From: Corticium candelabrum
Lineage: Eukaryota; Porifera; Homoscleromorpha; Homosclerophorida; Plakinidae
Assembly (NCBI RefSeq): GCF_963422355.1
Contig: NC_085087.1
Location: 2,075,021 to 2,139,020, forward strand
Direction of reading: 5' to 3'
Length of the DNA: 64,000 nt
The notes beneath the pieces were generated by a model. The model was not told where the DNA came from. It saw only the letters and a list, made by a program, of their open reading frames with translations, and made no database searches. This document shows, piece after piece, positions 30,760 to 41,374 of this stretch (the stretch's first letter is position 1; every line of letters begins with the position of its first letter). A program made the translations under genes and the position numbers.

Positions 30760-32860
30760 AAGCTGACAGGTGATAATTACTGGAAACATTCTTCTCTGTT
30801 GTCGACGAGAAATCACTTGTTGGAAGGCTTACAACAATCAATGGACAGACTTTACGATAGTATGGTATTGTTCTTGGTATAGGGCGTTTAGTTAGCTCCC
30901 CTAATTCTGCAATGTGGTATGTTGATAGCATATGGACGTATCTACACAGAAATACTACCATACAGTTACATTTACCAACAGCTGACATAAGAAGGACCTA
31001 CCTCCTGTCAAACCACACACATGCAACCATGTCAGCCTTGGCAAACCACCGGTGATATCCCCTCTCAGCTCGAGCTTTAGGAGGGTGGAACTTGAGGGCA
31101 AGTTGTTTTGGGAAACCGATCCGGCTTGGTTTACATGTGCCACAGGCATAAATTCGACGATCGAGCAGCCATTGGTACAGCTCTGGGCTTGTGTAAAAAT
31201 TGTCAGTATAAACAACATGCCCGAGACCTGCCAAATTTCTCACAAGATCGATTACCGCCTGTGAGCACAAACCAAACTTCTTTCGTCTGCCACCAGCAGC
31301 AGCAGGGGCATCACCTACAAAATCATAATTTTCAGTTCCGTCAGTCCTGTCACCGAAATATAAAACTCATTCACCATCATCATCTTCATTACTGTCATCA
31401 CCATCATCATCTGCCATCACCATCATCATCTGCCAAACCAGGAACATCATCATCAGCAACAACCACGTCATCAACACTAGTATCCTTTCCTGCAGCATAG
31501 CTATTGAAAGACCACTAATTTTGAATAAAAACAAAACCCACTCACCAACATAAACGTTGAAATCATACACGTAACCATTACTAGAGGATGACAGGACAAA
31601 TACTTTTATGCCGTACTTGTGCGGCTTCGACTTGATATACTGTACACATGCAGACAAGCCGGTTGACACACATTTTCACACAAAATTTTACTTTCTATGC
31701 AAACCTGACGGAACGAGATTCGACCCTTGAAGGGAATCATCGCCTCGTCAACAGCAATGTCCCGGGGCAAGGAGTACTCTGCCTGAAATGATTTCTTCAA
31801 GGCATCAGTGAGAGGTCGAACTTTTTCTAATTTATCGTACCCTTCCTGACCGGGTTGAATTTCTGTGTATGGGTCAGAGACGTGCAAGAATCGTAGGATT
31901 TGCTCGAATCTGTGTAATAACACTCTGTAAATATCTTTTGAAATCAAGAAATGTGAACACTTGACCTACCTGACCAAAGTGAAGACAGTTGCCAATTTAG
32001 ATTGCAAATAAAAATCTTGTTTCGACCAGTACATCTCCAGTCGAGGTAGGTCCTGTATGCCCATGTAGATGAGACAACCAAAGAAGGCCTTCAGCTCAGG
32101 GACAGTGACGTCTGTCCATGGTCGGGCATGGTCTTCCTCAGTTGGCTCATCTAGATAGTTTAGGGCATACAAATTGGTGTTTTTGACCAACAGCTCCCAC
32201 ACACCCTCCGTGAAAAACAATGAAAAAAAAACTAAAAAAAATTATCAACATTCCAATCACATAATTTAAATTCCATCACCGCAAGAAACCTTACGGCAAA
32301 GCCCCTTCATCGCCCCTGAATTGTTTTGTGGGTCCAGACTGCTGGTCAAACTCCCAGACGCACGTTGGCTGGTGGATCGTACGCCAACCGTTCTCCGTAT
32401 CAACTTTCACAGCCCTCGCTAACTGTGCGTCTAGTTGACGTCGCTGCTCCGCACGTTGTCCTTGGCCGCTAGCGGCACCAGATGTGCGAGTCCTCCGTCT
32501 TTTGCGACTTCCGGTAGCAGTAGCGACACCGGAAGTTGAACGGGTGGTGGCTTCCTCTAACTCTTCGTCTCCCTCGATAACATCCATCTCCGTAACCTCC
32601 CTCTCCTCCACCAAAAACTCTTCGTCGTCGTTCCTAGGCCGACGGCGACGGGCCGAAGAACCTGTAACACAACACTGTTTGTTCGCACGCAAAAACCTGT
32701 CGCATTTGAATGTTTTACCTCGGACGGCGGTAGATGGTCCTGGGGCATCATCATCAGATGTTGCCTGCACTGACCAAGTCAGTTCCAGAAGCCTAGCGTC
32801 AGTATTATCTCGGCAAGACCTTCGAGAAAACATGCTCGAGACAAAATGGCGACTAGTCAT
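30760..32860 (-). CDS. piggyBac (DDE_Tnp_1_7) transposase gene, multi-exon, 3' end separated
   Basis: Minus-strand exons in order follow. The first (32860-32291) is an acidic and Arg-rich disordered N-terminus with RRRRPRNDDEEF and RKRRRTR. The next (32215-31966) reads VWELLVKNTNLYALNYL and LPRLEMYWSKQDF. The third (about 31940-31707) has RFEQILRFLHVSDPYTE and the first catalytic Asp in AVDEAMIPFKGR, ending at CAG/GTTTGC. The fourth (about 31640-31545) begins after TGTACAG with YIKSKPHKYGIKVF and ends G/GTGAGT. The fifth (about 31330-31000) contains the second Asp in VYTDNFYTSPELYQWL and then ACGTCKPSRIGFP, ending AG/GTAGGT. The sixth reads YVHMLSTYHIAELG. The third-Asp region (MGGVD) and the Cys-rich tail are not adjacent; a matching tail is at 27.8-28.1 kb. 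No stop interrupts exons 2-5. Exon borders are my reading of splice consensus; the first intron's phase is unresolved. Confidence 0.75.
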
Positions 32861-32956
32861 ACCGGTTTTCTACTGGTCTATTCTGCATAGCAACAACGCG
32901 TCTCTGATTGGACCATTAGAACAAAGGGATTAGGCCACGCCTTTCCTAACGGTTGG

Positions 32957-32972
32957 GGTATATAAGGACCTG
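32957..32972 (+). promoter_or_regulatory. TATA-box-like sequence
   Basis: GGGGTATATAAGGACC on the plus strand lies about 100 bp upstream of the piggyBac start codon but points away from it. It may be the promoter of whatever repeat follows (33.0-33.8 kb). Confidence 0.3.
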
Positions 32973-33079
32973 TTTTGGCTTTCCTCCGTTAGTCGTGCGC
33001 AGATGCGCACGGTAGTCTCCACGTGGTGGGTGTCACACAACTACAGTTGTGGTCTACCGAGGGAGGGGCTAATCCTTCC

Positions 33080-33840
33080 GTAACTTTGCGCAGCATCAAG
33101 ATTGCATGAAATGCTTCGAGGTAAACATTATCGAATAGCTAGGCTTATTTTTAGACACATTTTTAGCTCATTCTGGAAGAACTCGAAATTCGGTGTTTTG
33201 ATGTGGAGCAGCCAGGGACCACCCCTTATTAAACACATAATATATCGCAATAAGATAACCGATCGAATTTTCTTTTACAGATATCTTGAATAGTATTTAT
33301 TTTGCAACACCATGTATACCTCTGCGCAGTGTACAGTAGAAAAGTCTACAAGGACATTGGGAGTAATGTCTGCTGGTAACGGCAAGAAGTCTCTAACTGC
33401 ACAGTACTTTATAGAAAAAACTCTAGTTTTTAAAAGTCCTACAAACACTACATCAGCCACACATTGTTTTGTATATTAGTTTATCATGTGAATGTTGATA
33501 TGCATTGGTCCTCCATACAGCAGCTCTTGTTCTGCCATTTGTTGTTTTTAACTACTCCCAAATTTACGAAATCCTCTTACGGTGTGTCTAACGATCCGCG
33601 CTGTGTTAGGGTACCCCCTTGTTATTCAGAACATATATAGGGTGGCCATCAGTAGCAATAGCACGTACCTGAAGTGTCGTTGAATACACTTAAAATGCTA
33701 TTTCCTTGTGCGGCAAAATGTCATAAAGGAGTTTGCGAGATCGTTCTTCCGTTTCACATTGCTCAGATTTTGGCAGTCTACCGACTGAATGATCTAGTAA
33801 CCGCGACAACGTAACATTTAACATGTTGTGGCATGTTGGC
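33080..33840 (-). repeat. Dispersed repeat family R2 (PSPAD family), copy 1
   Basis: The stretch from AACACATAATATATCGCAAT to CGGCAACGTCACA-like sequence recurs, complete or in part, at 42.97, 44.28, 45.62, 46.63, 47.92, 48.93, 51.38 and 54.50 kb. Its minus-strand frame reads FSIKYCAVRDFLPLPADI. The corresponding peptide (IKYFAVRDFLPSPADVTCN) is retained in several copies, so a coding exon of unknown family is part of the repeat. Confidence 0.7.
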
Positions 33841-34411
33841 AGACCCACACCGCTTTCATTCACATACATTTTAGATGTAACACTTGGCTTGGCTTGTGAG
33901 TCTAAGTTTTACCCTCCCATTCATAAAGCAGCCTACAACCCTGTGATATGTTTAGTATTAGTAAGTTACAAACACTACGACTAGGCGTAGCTGTATTAGT
34001 AATTGTTTCTGTTCTTAGTTACAGTTGACAGCAATGACGATGGAGATGAGGTCTTGACCGAAATGTACAACACGAATGTAGTTGTCGATACCTGATGTAT
34101 TCAAGGATCATAATTTATTGCTACCCTATTTCCTATTGTACTCCCGATAATTCCTCTCGTTATGGTATACGTAAAAACAACCCCTAGTCGGAGTGCAACA
34201 CAAATGTACATATCAAACATCGCAGTACGGCTTTACGCGCATGGTTTTACCAACAAGTTCTCTGGCTTTTTTTTTGTCGCATCGCTGCTGACTCTGCAGA
34301 CTCGTCGCTGTTTCGGCTATAGGACGCTATGGCCTAGGAGTTTATTTAGTCGCTCTTGGACGGGGTGTATTCTCGGACGTACCATCTGTCGTTTATAAGT
34401 CCTTCCGTCGA
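33841..34411. other. No gene recognised
   Basis: AT-rich spacer. A 78-codon plus-strand ORF (34162-34398) has no recognisable features. Confidence 0.35.
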
Positions 34412-35880
34412 TTAGCTTTTCGACGAGCTTTGACTTGAAGGTGAGAAACAGTTGTCTTTATGGCTGTTGGCTGTTATAAATGATGTGCGCATTGAGAAGC
34501 ATCCATTCGACTTCATGCTAGAAGAATTCGCTTCCACCATTCTTTTATTCCATTTTTTTGTTCCACTTTTTGTCCGTCGGCCGGCATTGTAGATAGTGAC
34601 GATTTCATCTCCTCTATCCACACCTCTCTTATATAGATAATAATTTCGTATTGCAACAGGGCAATTCAAGATTGTGGGAGTAGGCCCTGTGCTGCGTCGC
34701 ACTTGACACCTGATGTTGTTTTCTTTGAGAGGATGGATAGTGGAGATAACTCTCGCCAATCGTTGGTTCTTCCATGTAACGCACAGTAGTGGAGATGAGA
34801 CTGTCCATTCAATTGTCCCCACTGCTGTGCAATTATTCTTGGCTTTTGTCATATGAAGGGCTCGCGAAAACCCTTTTCTGTTTGCCTGATGTTTCCGCAA
34901 GAAAAGATCTTGCGTTCTTGCAGATGCAGGTATAACTCCGGTTGCTGTAGAAGTTGTCGGTGTACAGGTGGACACCAGTATATAAAGAAATGAGAATGTG
35001 CTAGTTAAACAATTGTTTGTAAATATGAATACATGTATATTCAAACTGCGTGACAGTGCACAGACAACCCGGTTGCCGAGGAGACCATGCTGTCTCTCAG
35101 TGAGGCTTTTTCCTGTGTATACGAGACTACGGTAGATGTAGCCGGTTCTGGCATCCCTGAGGGTCCAAACCTTCATGCCCCATTTTGTTGGCTTATCTTT
35201 CATGTACCGACGGAAGCCAATCCGCTCTTTGAACTAAACGCAAATATTTATTCATAAACTGAGAATTACACAAAAATTCAAGTAAAATATTTTACGTGAA
35301 TCATGGCTTCGTGGATGTTAATTTGAGGGCCGATGTTGTATAGGGGCTGGTGTTTTGTTGTAAGTAGGTCATGAAACTCTCTGACTTTGTAGAGTTTGTC
35401 ATAAGTTGCTGACGCACGTGCCGGCTCCCGGGTTCTGTTCGAGATCTTGAAATACCTGGAGAATGACATAGTGACTTATAATAACAAAATATGGTGAATA
35501 AATATTGCTAAAGATACCTTGATATGGCCTGAAAACGATTTTTGGACGTGGCCGCTTGTATTCCTATCTGGCAGGTGGTGGGGTATTTCTGTTGCCAGTA
35601 ATAATCTATTCTCGGACATCTAGTGATCCCCCATTGCAATTACCCATTGCAATTACCATTCCGAACTAGCATTGTAGCTCCCCGACTGACAGAGGTGTCC
35701 ATTTAGCTTTGCGCTTGTCTGGCTCAGCGGTACGAAAAACCTCCGCGTACAAGTTGGTATAATCTACCATGAGCTGCCAAACTTCATTGTCAAATATTTT
35801 GCTGAAAATGGACAGCTCTGTGCAGCGGGGTCTTGGATAGTTGTTGCAGGTGGGGGTTTACTACACCCAGGAATAGGCAG
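34412..35880 (-). pseudogene. piggyBac transposase, decayed (second copy type)
   Basis: Order on the minus strand: ELSIFSKIFDNEVWQLMVDY (about 35815) and TNLYAEVFR; ARASATYDKLYKVREFHDLL; INIHEAMIHVKYF (about 35290), where the first catalytic Asp is His; PTKWGMKVWTLRDARTGYIY; YTDNFYS with the second Asp (about 34955); NRKGFSRALH; and NYYLYKRGVDRGDEIVTIYN (about 34625) with the third Asp. Frameshifts lie near 35000 and 35200, and the Asp-to-His change at the first active-site position would abolish catalysis. It differs in sequence from the 31 kb and 21 kb copies, so it is an older insertion. Confidence 0.85.
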
Positions 35881-36060
35881 CAAGCTGTCAGCTTTTCCCC
35901 ATTCCAGGTCATACCTATCAAGACTGTCTATTGTTGACACTTGAGCTGGCGCTGGAGCTGGAGCTAGTCGAGGTGGTTGAGCAACAACTTGCTACCTGGC
36001 ACGGCATGTCTTGCAGATCTGATATCATGGACATGGAAGAGAGGGGCGACGGCTGGTTGA

Positions 36061-36720
36061 GCAGCTGTAGTTACAGTTAACGGAAGACTTGTTGTAGTTG
36101 TTGGTGGAGTTTGTAATGACATCTATAGCATGCAACACCGTAAACATAAATCAATAATATTTTTAGACAGCAAACTAACCCTAGTAGACTGATCTATGGG
36201 AGCTGTTGTTGACGTTGTCGGTGACTGAAGTTTTGTTCGACTTCGTAATGACATCGATAGAATACAACACCGTAAACATAACTCTAAAACATATTTATAC
36301 AGCAAACTAATCCTAGAAGCAGTAGCAGTAGACTGAGCTGTGGAAACTGTTGTCGTTGACTGCACTGTGCAGAGAGCTGACAGAGCTATCATGTCAGGCA
36401 CTGTAGTCACCGTAAGACCTCGGTCACGTAACAGCATCTGTAACATACAATACCATAAACAAAGGTCTAATTGTTTTAGACAGCCTATGAACAGGAGTTG
36501 TCACTGTAGAGGGTGCTGTACGTCTCGGAGCTGAACTTTTGTGTCGGGAACAATATCTATAGCATGCAAGAGTGTGAACAAAAATCATAATTTTTTGCCA
36601 GCATACAGACCTGACCCTAGAAGCACTGGCACCAGCATGTACGACAGACCGCGAATCACGAGTTTGGACGGCAGGAGAACTAGAAGCACGAGTCATGTAC
36701 GACAGGAGACTGAGAAGCAT
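36061..36720 (-). repeat. Tandem repeat of Ser/Thr-rich coding plus 57 nt intron-like units
   Basis: Four degenerate units start near 36121, 36253, 36434 and 36554. On the minus strand each has a Ser/Thr/Pro-rich segment (QSPTTSTTAPIDQSTR; QSTTTVSTAQSTATASR) followed by a conserved stretch beginning GTTAGTTTGCTGT and ending TGCATGCTATAG. In the first and fourth units this stretch has GT-AG borders; in the second both borders are mutated (GA, CG). The stretch is 57 nt, divisible by three, and open in frame, so it could be spliced or translated. The array lies just upstream of the 35.9 kb piggyBac on the same strand and may be its expanded N-terminal linker. Confidence 0.6.
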
Positions 36721-36933
36721 CTAGTGTAGGAGAAGGGGAGCATCTACCACAGAGTAATTAGTTGACAATGTTAAATTATTGAACTTTCGTTGAAATTATC
36801 AGGTAACTGCAATGTATCAGCGTTTCCTATAAGAGATAGGGACGAAGCAAGCAGAGAAGGCAGAGAAACATCCAGTACCGAGGAAAGGGGAGCATCTACA
36901 GAGGACGTCGACTATATAAGAAGCCTTTGCAGG

Positions 36934-37230
36934 TTATTTCACTTTGTCGTTGTGATGGTCGCGGAGTTTGGAAAGTTTATGGTCACGGAGAAATTGGAAA
37001 ACTGCTTCTAAAGCGAGGTGTGAGTCAAAGTCGTCGGAGAATACGAGGACGTCGTGTAGGTAAACATTGCAAGTTCGCCACTCGAGACCGGAAAGTATCG
37101 AATCCATTGCTCGTTGGAAAGAACTAAGTGCGTTCACGCATTAGAGTGACTAGTGGAATGTGGCCATTTGCGCGACAAAGGTGTTGCCCTCCGGGCGGAT
37201 ATTGATGTCAATCGAAAGCTCTTCACCTGC
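36934..37230 (-). pseudogene. Ty3/gypsy reverse transcriptase fragment
   Basis: From about 37130, the minus strand reads NALSSFQRAMDSILSGLEWR, then VYLHDVLVFSDDFDSHL. This is the RT palm region with the usual YLDD changed to YLHD, so the catalytic Asp is lost. The clade differs from the gypsy piece at the window start. No LTR or integrase was found nearby. Confidence 0.82.
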
Positions 37231-37279
37231 CGGATCTAATTACAATCACCGTTGGGGTGGATATGCGTGCAAACCTGTA

Positions 37280-37760
37280 TTCTCGAACAGACCTGTATTC
37301 TCGTAGTTCCAATAAAAGGACCTTACTATAAAGTCGAGTAGGAAGGCGATGCTGAAGTGGACATAACTGCATTGCTACCTCCATTAATTGTGCTTTCAAC
37401 TGTTTTTCCCATTTACGGTCTTTCTTTAGCCACTTCCTTCAAAATTGAAAATCAACACTCCAACGTTCTCAACATAAGAAAGATACAGCGCGTTTTTAAC
37501 TATGGCACATTTTGCATTACAAGTGACTCGATTTGGGGCACTTATTGCTGTGACGACCTAAGGCGGTCATTAGTGATGTAACACAAATATCTAACTTTAG
37601 AATTCTAATTCGTATGATTTATTCTCATTTTTTTGTATTCTTACAAAGATGGATGAAGAATGCTGTTTGTCTTGAATGTTACATGTTTGTAGTCACATGT
37701 GGTTTACCTTAGCATCGATGGATTGATGTAGATTTTGATGATCCTAGCGCTGTCCAGAGG
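37280..37760 (+). repeat. Dispersed repeat family R1, copy 3
   Basis: Begins around CTGTATTCTCGAACAGACCT and holds the R1 core TATAAAGTCGAGTAGGAAGG. It is followed 550 bp later by copy 4 in the same orientation, about 90% identical over 450 bp, forming a direct-repeat pair. Confidence 0.75.
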
Positions 37761-37829
37761 ACAATAACTGTACATTTTAACGATGCCGGTTATGGCTGTG
37801 TTGCATGTGCCACTATTAGAAGTAGTATG

Positions 37830-38300
37830 CGTATTCTCGAACAGACCTGTATATATCGTAGTCTCCAATAAAAGGACCGTACTACAGATTCGAGTAGGAA
37901 GGCGATGCTAAAGTGGACACAACTGCTTTGCCACTTCCATTAATTGTCCTTTCAACTGTGTTTCCCGTTTACGGTCTCTTTCTTTATCCACTTACTTCAA
38001 CATTGAAGATCAACACTCCAACATGCTCAACAGGAAAAAGTGCAGCACATTTTTAAGTAAGGCACATTTTGCATTACAAGTGATGCGATTTTGGGGCACT
38101 TTTATTGCTGTGACGACCTAAGGCAGTCATGAGTAATGCAACACGAATATCTAACTTAAGAATTTCTAATTCGTCTGATTGGTTCTCTTTTTGTATTCCT
38201 CTGAAGATGGGTGAAGAATGCTATGTTTGTCTTGTGTGTTAGATGTTTGTAGTCACATGTGGTTTACCTTAGCATGGATGGATTGATGTAGATATGAGTG
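37830..38300 (+). repeat. Dispersed repeat family R1, copy 4
   Basis: Same content and order as copy 3, ending near TTACCTTAGCATGGATGGAT. The pair could be two LTR-like ends with no interior or a tandem duplication. Confidence 0.75.
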
Positions 38301-38677
38301 GTGGTGTTGTCCAAGGGACCCCTTTTACTTTTCCGTTTACCCAGGCTTGCTGGCCCTTGCACATAAACTTGCATTGAATGCAAGAACAATGCCGTGTCCA
38401 TTTTAATTTTGTCTGAATGCGCAACACTCTCACGGCATACGCTTCAGGCTTGTTCTATTTGAAATTTGGTGCTTATTAATCATGTCAATTTCTTATCTTT
38501 TAAGTTGCTAAGAAGTTGTGTCGTATGTCGTGGATATCAATAGAAAGGCAACGCCCCTGCGCTTGCTATGGAAGCCAACAGGAAGTCACGTGACCGGAAG
38601 TCCACAAGGCGTTTCCAGGCGGTCTGTCCTCAGAGACCATCAAGAACACGCCTGGGTCAAAGTTTATATTTGGATTT

Positions 38678-38694
38678 GGGGCGCGTAGCGCCCC
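38678..38694. repeat. GC-rich perfect hairpin
   Basis: GGGGCGC-GTA-GCGCCCC forms a 7 bp stem with a 3 nt loop, about 690 bp upstream of the unrecognised ORF at 39364. Confidence 0.6.
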
Positions 38695-39363
38695 GTACCA
38701 TAACCTATAGTTTCCACTTGGTGGATGTCAATGGACAGTGTTATTTGCAAACAGATAAGGTCGTGCAGCGACGCGGCAGCTAAAGCAAGCGCTCATGTTG
38801 ATGAACTATCAAGAACATGCTATGCTATCTCCGATACTGCCTATACAGTTGTGTACATACTTGTTAACCACGGTTGTCAGAGGGGTCGAAGTATCCCGAA
38901 TGAATTCTACTGCACATGTTTGTTCCACTTAAAAAATTGTTGACCAGTATTACCAACAATTTTTTGTGGAACATGAAACAAATCTCTCTCTGATTGGCTG
39001 CTGAGGAAATTCAATGAAAGGCATCGTGCACGAAAATTTTTACGACCACGCCCACTATAATAAGTCACGCCCCGGCAGTAAACCCGAAATGTACCGGAAG
39101 TAGACACGCCTATGCAGGAATTTTCGGCGCTTACAGCTGAGGTTAAAAATAGTAATTGAAGGCCGAGCGATGGGCGTCCGTTTGCGGCTGCGTGGCAGAG
39201 GCCAGGTGCGAGCCCTGATATAGAGAATACGTTGCGCTTGCATGCCATTTGCTGCTTGCTCGCGCTCTGGACAAGAGGTCAGATTCCCGCTCCAGTAATC
39301 AGTCCAAGAGGAAGAAGGAGATAACTAGTTGGACGGTGTCTCCCTTCCCTGTGACTAGGCGTA

Positions 39364-39855
39364 ATGGAGGATTTGTCCCAACCCGTAATGGTTGTAACCA
39401 AGACGTTTCATACTAGGAAGCTGTTGAGGCAGATGCAGTTGTTGTGGCACCCTAATACTGCTAGTTGGGACATGAGTTTCGACATGTCGATGTTGGAAGA
39501 GAAGGATAAGTTTCGATATTATGGGAAACTGTTGCGTGTAAAGAGTTTGGTTATTAATCTAGCTCCTAATATACACAAGCCAAATTCGTTTGAGTTTGCT
39601 ATCATACCCAAGAGGTCAAGTAATGCGATGCGGTTTATCCAAGACAACGCTGTTGACGAGCCAGGTGCTGTAGTGAAGACTATGTTTGGTCGGAACTTGT
39701 ATGGAAACGGTGGAACTGGATACCTGCAGGAGCATGTAATGAGATGTAGTTTCCCATATCCCAAGATACCTTTCAAGGAAGCGTTTGCACTGAGTAAGGC
39801 TGTGCAAGAATTCACTCTGGGACTAGTAATGGGAAATCTGGGGCAGACGGATTAA
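39364..39855 (+). CDS. Unrecognised ORF, 163 codons; possible captured or virus-derived gene
   Basis: The ATG-started ORF is open for 163 codons and has a balanced composition unlike antisense noise. The middle reads FRYYGKLLRVKSLVINLAPN, and the end YPKIPFKEAFALSKAV. Upstream, in another frame, lies an Arg/Lys-rich stretch (SSNQSKRKKE) that could be an original N-terminus cut off by a frameshift near 39370. Basic tail plus YYklxxVxVxxxP-like strand is reminiscent of small-virus jelly-roll capsids, but I cannot show homology by eye. The 3' half is tandemly duplicated. It abuts a minus-strand piggyBac fragment, whose antisense supplies the last codons. Confidence 0.4.
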   Translation: MEDLSQPVMVVTKTFHTRKLLRQMQLLWHPNTASWDMSFDMSMLEEKDKFRYYGKLLRVKSLVINLAPNIHKPNSFEFAIIPKRSSNAMRFIQDNAVDEPGAVVKTMFGRNLYGNGGTGYLQEHVMRCSFPYPKIPFKEAFALSKAVQEFTLGLVMGNLGQTD

Positions 39856-40152
39856 TCCCATGCCCAACAAAATGTTATCATACCCAAGAGGTCAAGTAAT
39901 GCGGTGCGGTTTATCCAAGACAACGCTTTTGACGAGCCAGGTGCTGTAGTGACGACCATGTTTGGTCGGAACTTGTATGGAAACGGTGGAACTGGGTACC
40001 TGCAGGAGCATGTAATGAGGTGTAGTTTCCCATATCCCAAGATACCTTTCAAGGAGGCGTTTGCACTGAGTAAGGCTGTGCAAGAATTCACTCTGGGACC
40101 AGTAATGGGAGATCTGGGGCAGACGGATTAATCCCATGCCCAACAAAATGCC
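39601..40152 (+). repeat. 276 bp tandem duplication
   Basis: 39601-39876 and 39877-40152 are about 97% identical and directly adjacent. The unit includes the end of the unrecognised ORF and the first bases of the piggyBac fragment. The second copy keeps the frame (FIQDNAFDEPGAVVTTMFG), so selection or recency preserved it. Confidence 0.92.
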
Positions 40153-40601
40153 AAAATAGGCTCTAAGCTCCTTGGGGGTGTGTGTGTCGTGCTGCCATTG
40201 GAAGCTCTTCTCGGTGGCTTTCCTATATCTCCCTTTGCTGTTGGTCCAGGCCGCAGTCTTCAGAAGGATGTCGTCATTGAAGTAGAGGTTAAAGAGGTCA
40301 AGAGGTGTTGGGTTGTCAGGAAGGTTGCGGGGTAGATGTGCTCCGACGTGACGTGTGGGTTCAAATAGGGGAGGGCTGATGACGACATTCTCAGTCGGGG
40401 AAGTGAGTCTCCAGTGCCAGTAGTCTCCTACAAAATACATGTATTTATTATTACCTTGCCAGCCAACTGTATTATCTAATTATTCCTACAAACCTCTTCT
40501 CTTCAGTCCAGCCGGTTTTAGGCTGCGCTGGCATGTATTTACAATGTTCACTGTTTCTATGAAGTGCAGTATACAATAGTAATGCATTCTTTCTCTCTCC
40601 C

Positions 40602-40673
<72 letters not shown>

Positions 40674-40900
40674 CAACAACAACAACAAACAACAGTCAGA
40701 TGTGGTTACTTACTCCTCATACCACTTCTTTCCTTCCTCCTCCTCCTACCGTCCACCTCTGTAATGCCATCCAAACCTTCACTGCCTTCGCTGCTCTTAA
40801 ACCCACCAACACTTGTTTTCTCTCCTTCCCAAACTGACTGCTTTCGCCCTATTTCTGTTTTCCATCGACGTTCACTTCCACATGTTGAAAGCAACAACAC
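40140..40900 (-). pseudogene. piggyBac transposase 5' fragment, two exons
   Basis: Minus-strand exon at about 40428-40140: LDLFNLYFNDDILLKTAAWT, then TPKELRAYFGILLGMGLIRL ending PQISHYW. This is the N-terminal part of the piggyBac domain. It starts after the acceptor TTTTGTAG. An upstream exon (about 40900-40711, rich in Arg/Lys/Glu/Ser, GRRRRKERSGMR) ends at the donor A/GTAAGTA, and the phases agree. The (CA)n tract lies within the intron. The rest of the transposase is missing; its place is taken by the duplicated segment. Confidence 0.7.
40606..40690. repeat. (CA)n microsatellite followed by (CAA)n
   Basis: About 33 CA dinucleotides and then about six CAA. ORFs crossing it (poly-Thr-His and poly-Val-Cys) are artefacts. 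Confidence 0.98.
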
Positions 40901-40966
40901 TCATCTAGCGTGTCTGTATATTGCGTAAGAAATATCCCCTTTGGTATGCATGACGTAGTCTCGTGG

Positions 40967-40975
40967 TTTATAAGG
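40967..40975 (+). promoter_or_regulatory. TATA-box-like element upstream of the 41029 ORF
   Basis: TTTATAAGG lies about 60 bp upstream of the ATG at 41029. GAGGTAAGTGC, a good splice donor, sits between them, so the ORF could be either a first exon or intronic. Confidence 0.3.
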
Positions 40976-41028
40976 GCACGAACCCTCAATTTTTGCTATT
41001 CGAGTCTCTACAGCTTTGAGGTAAGTGC

Positions 41029-41355
41029 ATGAATGGTTATAACCCTGGTGGTTTGCTTCAGCGTCTCGGAGGTAGAGGTGCTGTGTTAGGTTTGACTGCG
41101 CTAGATGGTATTAGAAGGTATCTCAATCATGCTATCGGCTATGCTCCTTCTCGAGCGCAGCTTATCACGGCTTTACAAAATGTGCCTCAGGTGGCGTACG
41201 AGGATGCGATCGCTCGACCAATAGGTCGCGCTCTCGGAACCTGGCAGCCTTCAGAGCGAAGCCAGGAACGAGCCACCCTCAGGTATATACGTAATGCCCG
41301 CGGGAACTCCCATTTCAACAATTGGGGGATTTCCGACCGACGCGGGCTCAATTGA
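41029..41355 (+). CDS. Unrecognised ORF, 108 codons
   Basis: ATG-started and open for 108 codons, Gly- and Arg-rich: NPGGLLQRLGGRGAVLGLT, IRRYLNHAIGYAPSRAQLI, ARGNSHFNNWGISDRRG. Composition and codon use look coding. I know no family with this pattern. It ends where the Mutator-like 3' block begins (41375). It could be a cargo gene of a mobile element or a small exon. Confidence 0.35.
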   Translation: MNGYNPGGLLQRLGGRGAVLGLTALDGIRRYLNHAIGYAPSRAQLITALQNVPQVAYEDAIARPIGRALGTWQPSERSQERATLRYIRNARGNSHFNNWGISDRRGLN

Positions 41356-41374
41356 AGTGGTATACCCCCTTACG

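Noticed and set aside
31108..31500. Plus-strand His-rich ORF of 130 codons
   Set aside because: It is the antisense of the piggyBac exon and its acidic GAT-repeat intron. No independent support.
38678..38694. GC-rich hairpin as a viral replication origin for the orphan ORF
   Set aside because: The loop is only 3 nt and lacks any rolling-circle nonanucleotide; no Rep gene was found nearby.
40564..40764. ORFs of poly-Thr-His and poly-Val-Cys across the CA repeat
   Set aside because: They are produced by the (CA)n microsatellite in an intron-like region, not by a gene.
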